Positions 62,529-64,000 of a DNA stretch of 64,000 nucleotides are shown in pieces. The position numbers were made by a program, and so were the translations under genes. The notes under the pieces were generated by a model. It was not told the origin of the DNA. It did not search any database and was given only the letters and a program-made list of their open reading frames with translations. Location of the stretch: assembly GCA_003132665.1 (NCBI GenBank), contig PKYN01000019.1:238889-302888 (forward strand), read 5' to 3'. The stretch's first letter is position 1. Each line of letters opens with the position of its first letter. The DNA is from Actinomycetota bacterium (GTDB lineage: Bacteria > Actinomycetota > Thermoleophilia > Gaiellales > Gaiellaceae).

Positions 62529-64000
62529 TGGATGTGTTGCTCGCGGCCGCCGGCGGCGCCGGAAGCATCGGCGCCGGCCTAGCCGTAGGAGCGCTTGCCG
62601 CGAAGTATCACGGCAAGTCAGGAAGACGACCGCTTCAGGCGGTCGAGCTTCGCTTTGGAAGCGAACTGACCCGAGAGGCGGTCGAGGCTCTCTTGGGAGC
62701 GGTCTCAGGACTACCCAGGCGGGCGAGTGTCGTACTCGAGACGCTCGCGACCGAGGACGGGATCAGCCACTCGCTCATCGCCGAGCAAGCGCCCCTCGAC
62801 AACGTCTGCGGGCAGCTGCGAGGCCTGATCCCCGATCTCCGCATCGAGCCGGTCAAGGCTCGGGCCAACCCGACCTGGCAGATGGGCGCTCGGCTTTCCT
62901 GGTCTCACTCGCACGTACTACTTCGAACCGACGGGATCGGCGAAGCAGCGGCCGGAATGCTCGCCGCGTTCCATCCGTTGGCGAAAGACGAAGCCGTGCT
63001 GCTTCGGGTCGAGCTCCGGCCCGGACGACCGGCTCCGCTGCCGCAAACGAGCGGGAGCACTGCTCGGCAAACGAAAGCAGGGTTTCCGTTCGATCTCTTT
63101 AGCGGCGGAGCGCACGTCGACGCCGAGCGGGTGCGAGCGCTCAAGGGCAAGTACGCAGGGCCGCTCGTACAGGCGCGCGTGCTCGTGGCCGTCGCCTGCG
63201 GCCATCCGAAGCGTGCGGCGCATCTACTCAGCCGAGTGACCTCGGTCTTTCGAACACGCAGAGGCGCGCGCGGAGGGCTGACTATCCGCCGACTACGCAG
63301 CGGCGCGATCGCAAGGGCGCTCGAGCGTAGATCGGCCGGTGGCGATCTGCTCTCTCCTTCGGAGCTTGCCGGGCTCATCGGCTGGCCGATCGGAGCGCCT
63401 CGGCTTCCGGGTCTCTCCCTCGGTATCGCTCCGTTTCTTCTTCCCGACAGGCGAATCCCAGACCGCGGTCGCATCCTGGGCCTTTCGACCTGGCCGGGTA
63501 TGGAGCGACGCGGGCTCGCTCAGCCGGTTGTCGGTGCTCTATCGCACAGCCTGCTTGCAGGCCCCACCGGCTCGGGGAAGAGCGCCCTGATCACCGGCCT
63601 GGTTGTCTCCGACCTGATGGAGGGGCGAGGCTGCCTCGTTCTCGATGGCAAGGGCGACCTCGCCGACGACCTCCTCGCACGCGTTCCCGAGAAGCGCCTC
63701 TCCGACGTGATAGTGCTCGACCCCGCCGCGGGCGGCCCGGTGCCAGGACTGCGCGTCTTCGGCAAGACAAGCGACCCCGAGCTCGCCGCTGATTTGGTGT
63801 TGAACGTCCTGCGCGAAATCTTCCGGGACTCCTGGGGCGTCCGCTCCGAGCAGTGGTTGCGCGCCGGCCTCGTCACCGTGGCGCACGATCCCAAAGGAAC
63901 GCTCGGCGATCTCCCCTACGTGTTCTCAGACGATGCCTACCGACGCCGCCTGGTCGGCAAGATCGGCGACCCGATGCTGCAGGCGACCTGGGCGGCGTTC
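62528..64000 (+). CDS. VirD4/TraG-like conjugative coupling ATPase (3'-truncated)
   Basis: The frame stays open for 491 residues to the window edge. A hydrophobic N-terminal segment (about 3-27) is followed by a variable domain and a P-loop ATPase: LLAGPTGSGKSALITGLV near residue 343, then RGCLVLDGKGDLADDLLARVPEKR and VIVLDPAAGG, the pattern of actinobacterial type IV coupling / conjugative DNA transfer proteins. It would bring DNA to a secretion channel. It defines the right end of the window as part of a conjugative element. Confidence 0.8.
   Translation, partial: MDVLLAAAGGAGSIGAGLAVGALAAKYHGKSGRRPLQAVELRFGSELTREAVEALLGAVSGLPRRASVVLETLATEDGISHSLIAEQAPLDNVCGQLRGLIPDLRIEPVKARANPTWQMGARLSWSHSHVLLRTDGIGEAAAGMLAAFHPLAKDEAVLLRVELRPGRPAPLPQTSGSTARQTKAGFPFDLFSGGAHVDAERVRALKGKYAGPLVQARVLVAVACGHPKRAAHLLSRVTSVFRTRRGARGGLTIRRLRSGAIARALERRSAGGDLLSPSELAGLIGWPIGAPRLPGLSLGIAPFLLPDRRIPDRGRILGLSTWPGMERRGLAQPVVGALSHSLLAGPTGSGKSALITGLVVSDLMEGRGCLVLDGKGDLADDLLARVPEKRLSDVIVLDPAAGGPVPGLRVFGKTSDPELAADLVLNVLREIFRDSWGVRSEQWLRAGLVTVAHDPKGTLGDLPYVFSDDAYRRRLVGKIGDPMLQATWAAF

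Noticed and set aside
62473-63102. 209-codon frame overlapping the coupling ATPase start
   Set aside because: Arginine/serine-rich shadow; the frame from 62528 carries the P-loop and stays open to the window end.

Overview
The window is a high-GC bacterial chromosome segment. Gene order and protein style (complete nuoG-N operon with TGA/ATG overlaps, frequent GTG/TTG starts, DUF1015, DUF58/MoxR/DUF4129 cluster, IetAS, actinobacterial-type coupling protein) suggest an actinobacterium, perhaps of the class Thermoleophilia; this placement is inference. No rRNA, tRNA or CRISPR array was seen.

Layout. 1-9.0 kb: respiratory complex I genes nuoG (cut by the left edge) to nuoN. 9.1-19.6 kb: core metabolism, namely an Mrp ATPase, an MFS exporter, a sulfur module (SQR-like flavoprotein, DsrC/TusE, DsrE-like), MetF, an inositol-phosphatase-like enzyme, DUF1015, an OB-HD nuclease, an EamA exporter and ArsR. 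Two copies of an unexplained ~100-bp intergenic element lie here. 19.8-23.7 kb: a visibly AT-richer PD-(D/E)XK-NACHT gene, probably immune. 23.8-34.0 kb: YchF, HAD, very small proteins, a wrecked IS481-type element, metal-efflux and cysteine desulfurase genes, and three copies of a repeated winged-helix (HARE-like) module.

34.2-53.8 kb is the most striking part: a fluoride-response island. Five fluoride (crcB-type) riboswitch aptamers can be read directly. They precede (1) a DUF6062 cysteine/histidine protein, (2) a dynamin-like GTPase plus two tandem MutS-like ATPases, (3) a HEAT-repeat protein, a small helical protein and UspA, (4) a six-gene operon DUF4129 / membrane protein / MoxR / DUF58 / membrane protein / enolase, and (5) a cation:proton antiporter plus probably an MFS transporter. 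Aptamers 4 and 5 are back to back. In all five the 3' strand of aptamer stem P1 is complementary to the downstream Shine-Dalgarno sequence, implying translational ON switches; in aptamer 2 both partners appear changed together. Enolase is the classical fluoride-inhibited enzyme, so the island looks like a fluoride damage and homeostasis programme. No Fluc/CrcB or CLC-F exporter lies in the window.

53.8-64 kb is mobile: decayed copies of the antiporter end and of the winged-helix module, an IetAS pair (AAA ATPase plus subtilisin-like protease), an XRE/NBR1-Ig regulator next to 22-bp direct repeats, membrane and lipoprotein genes, and a VirD4/TraG-like conjugative coupling ATPase cut by the right edge, consistent with an integrative conjugative element.
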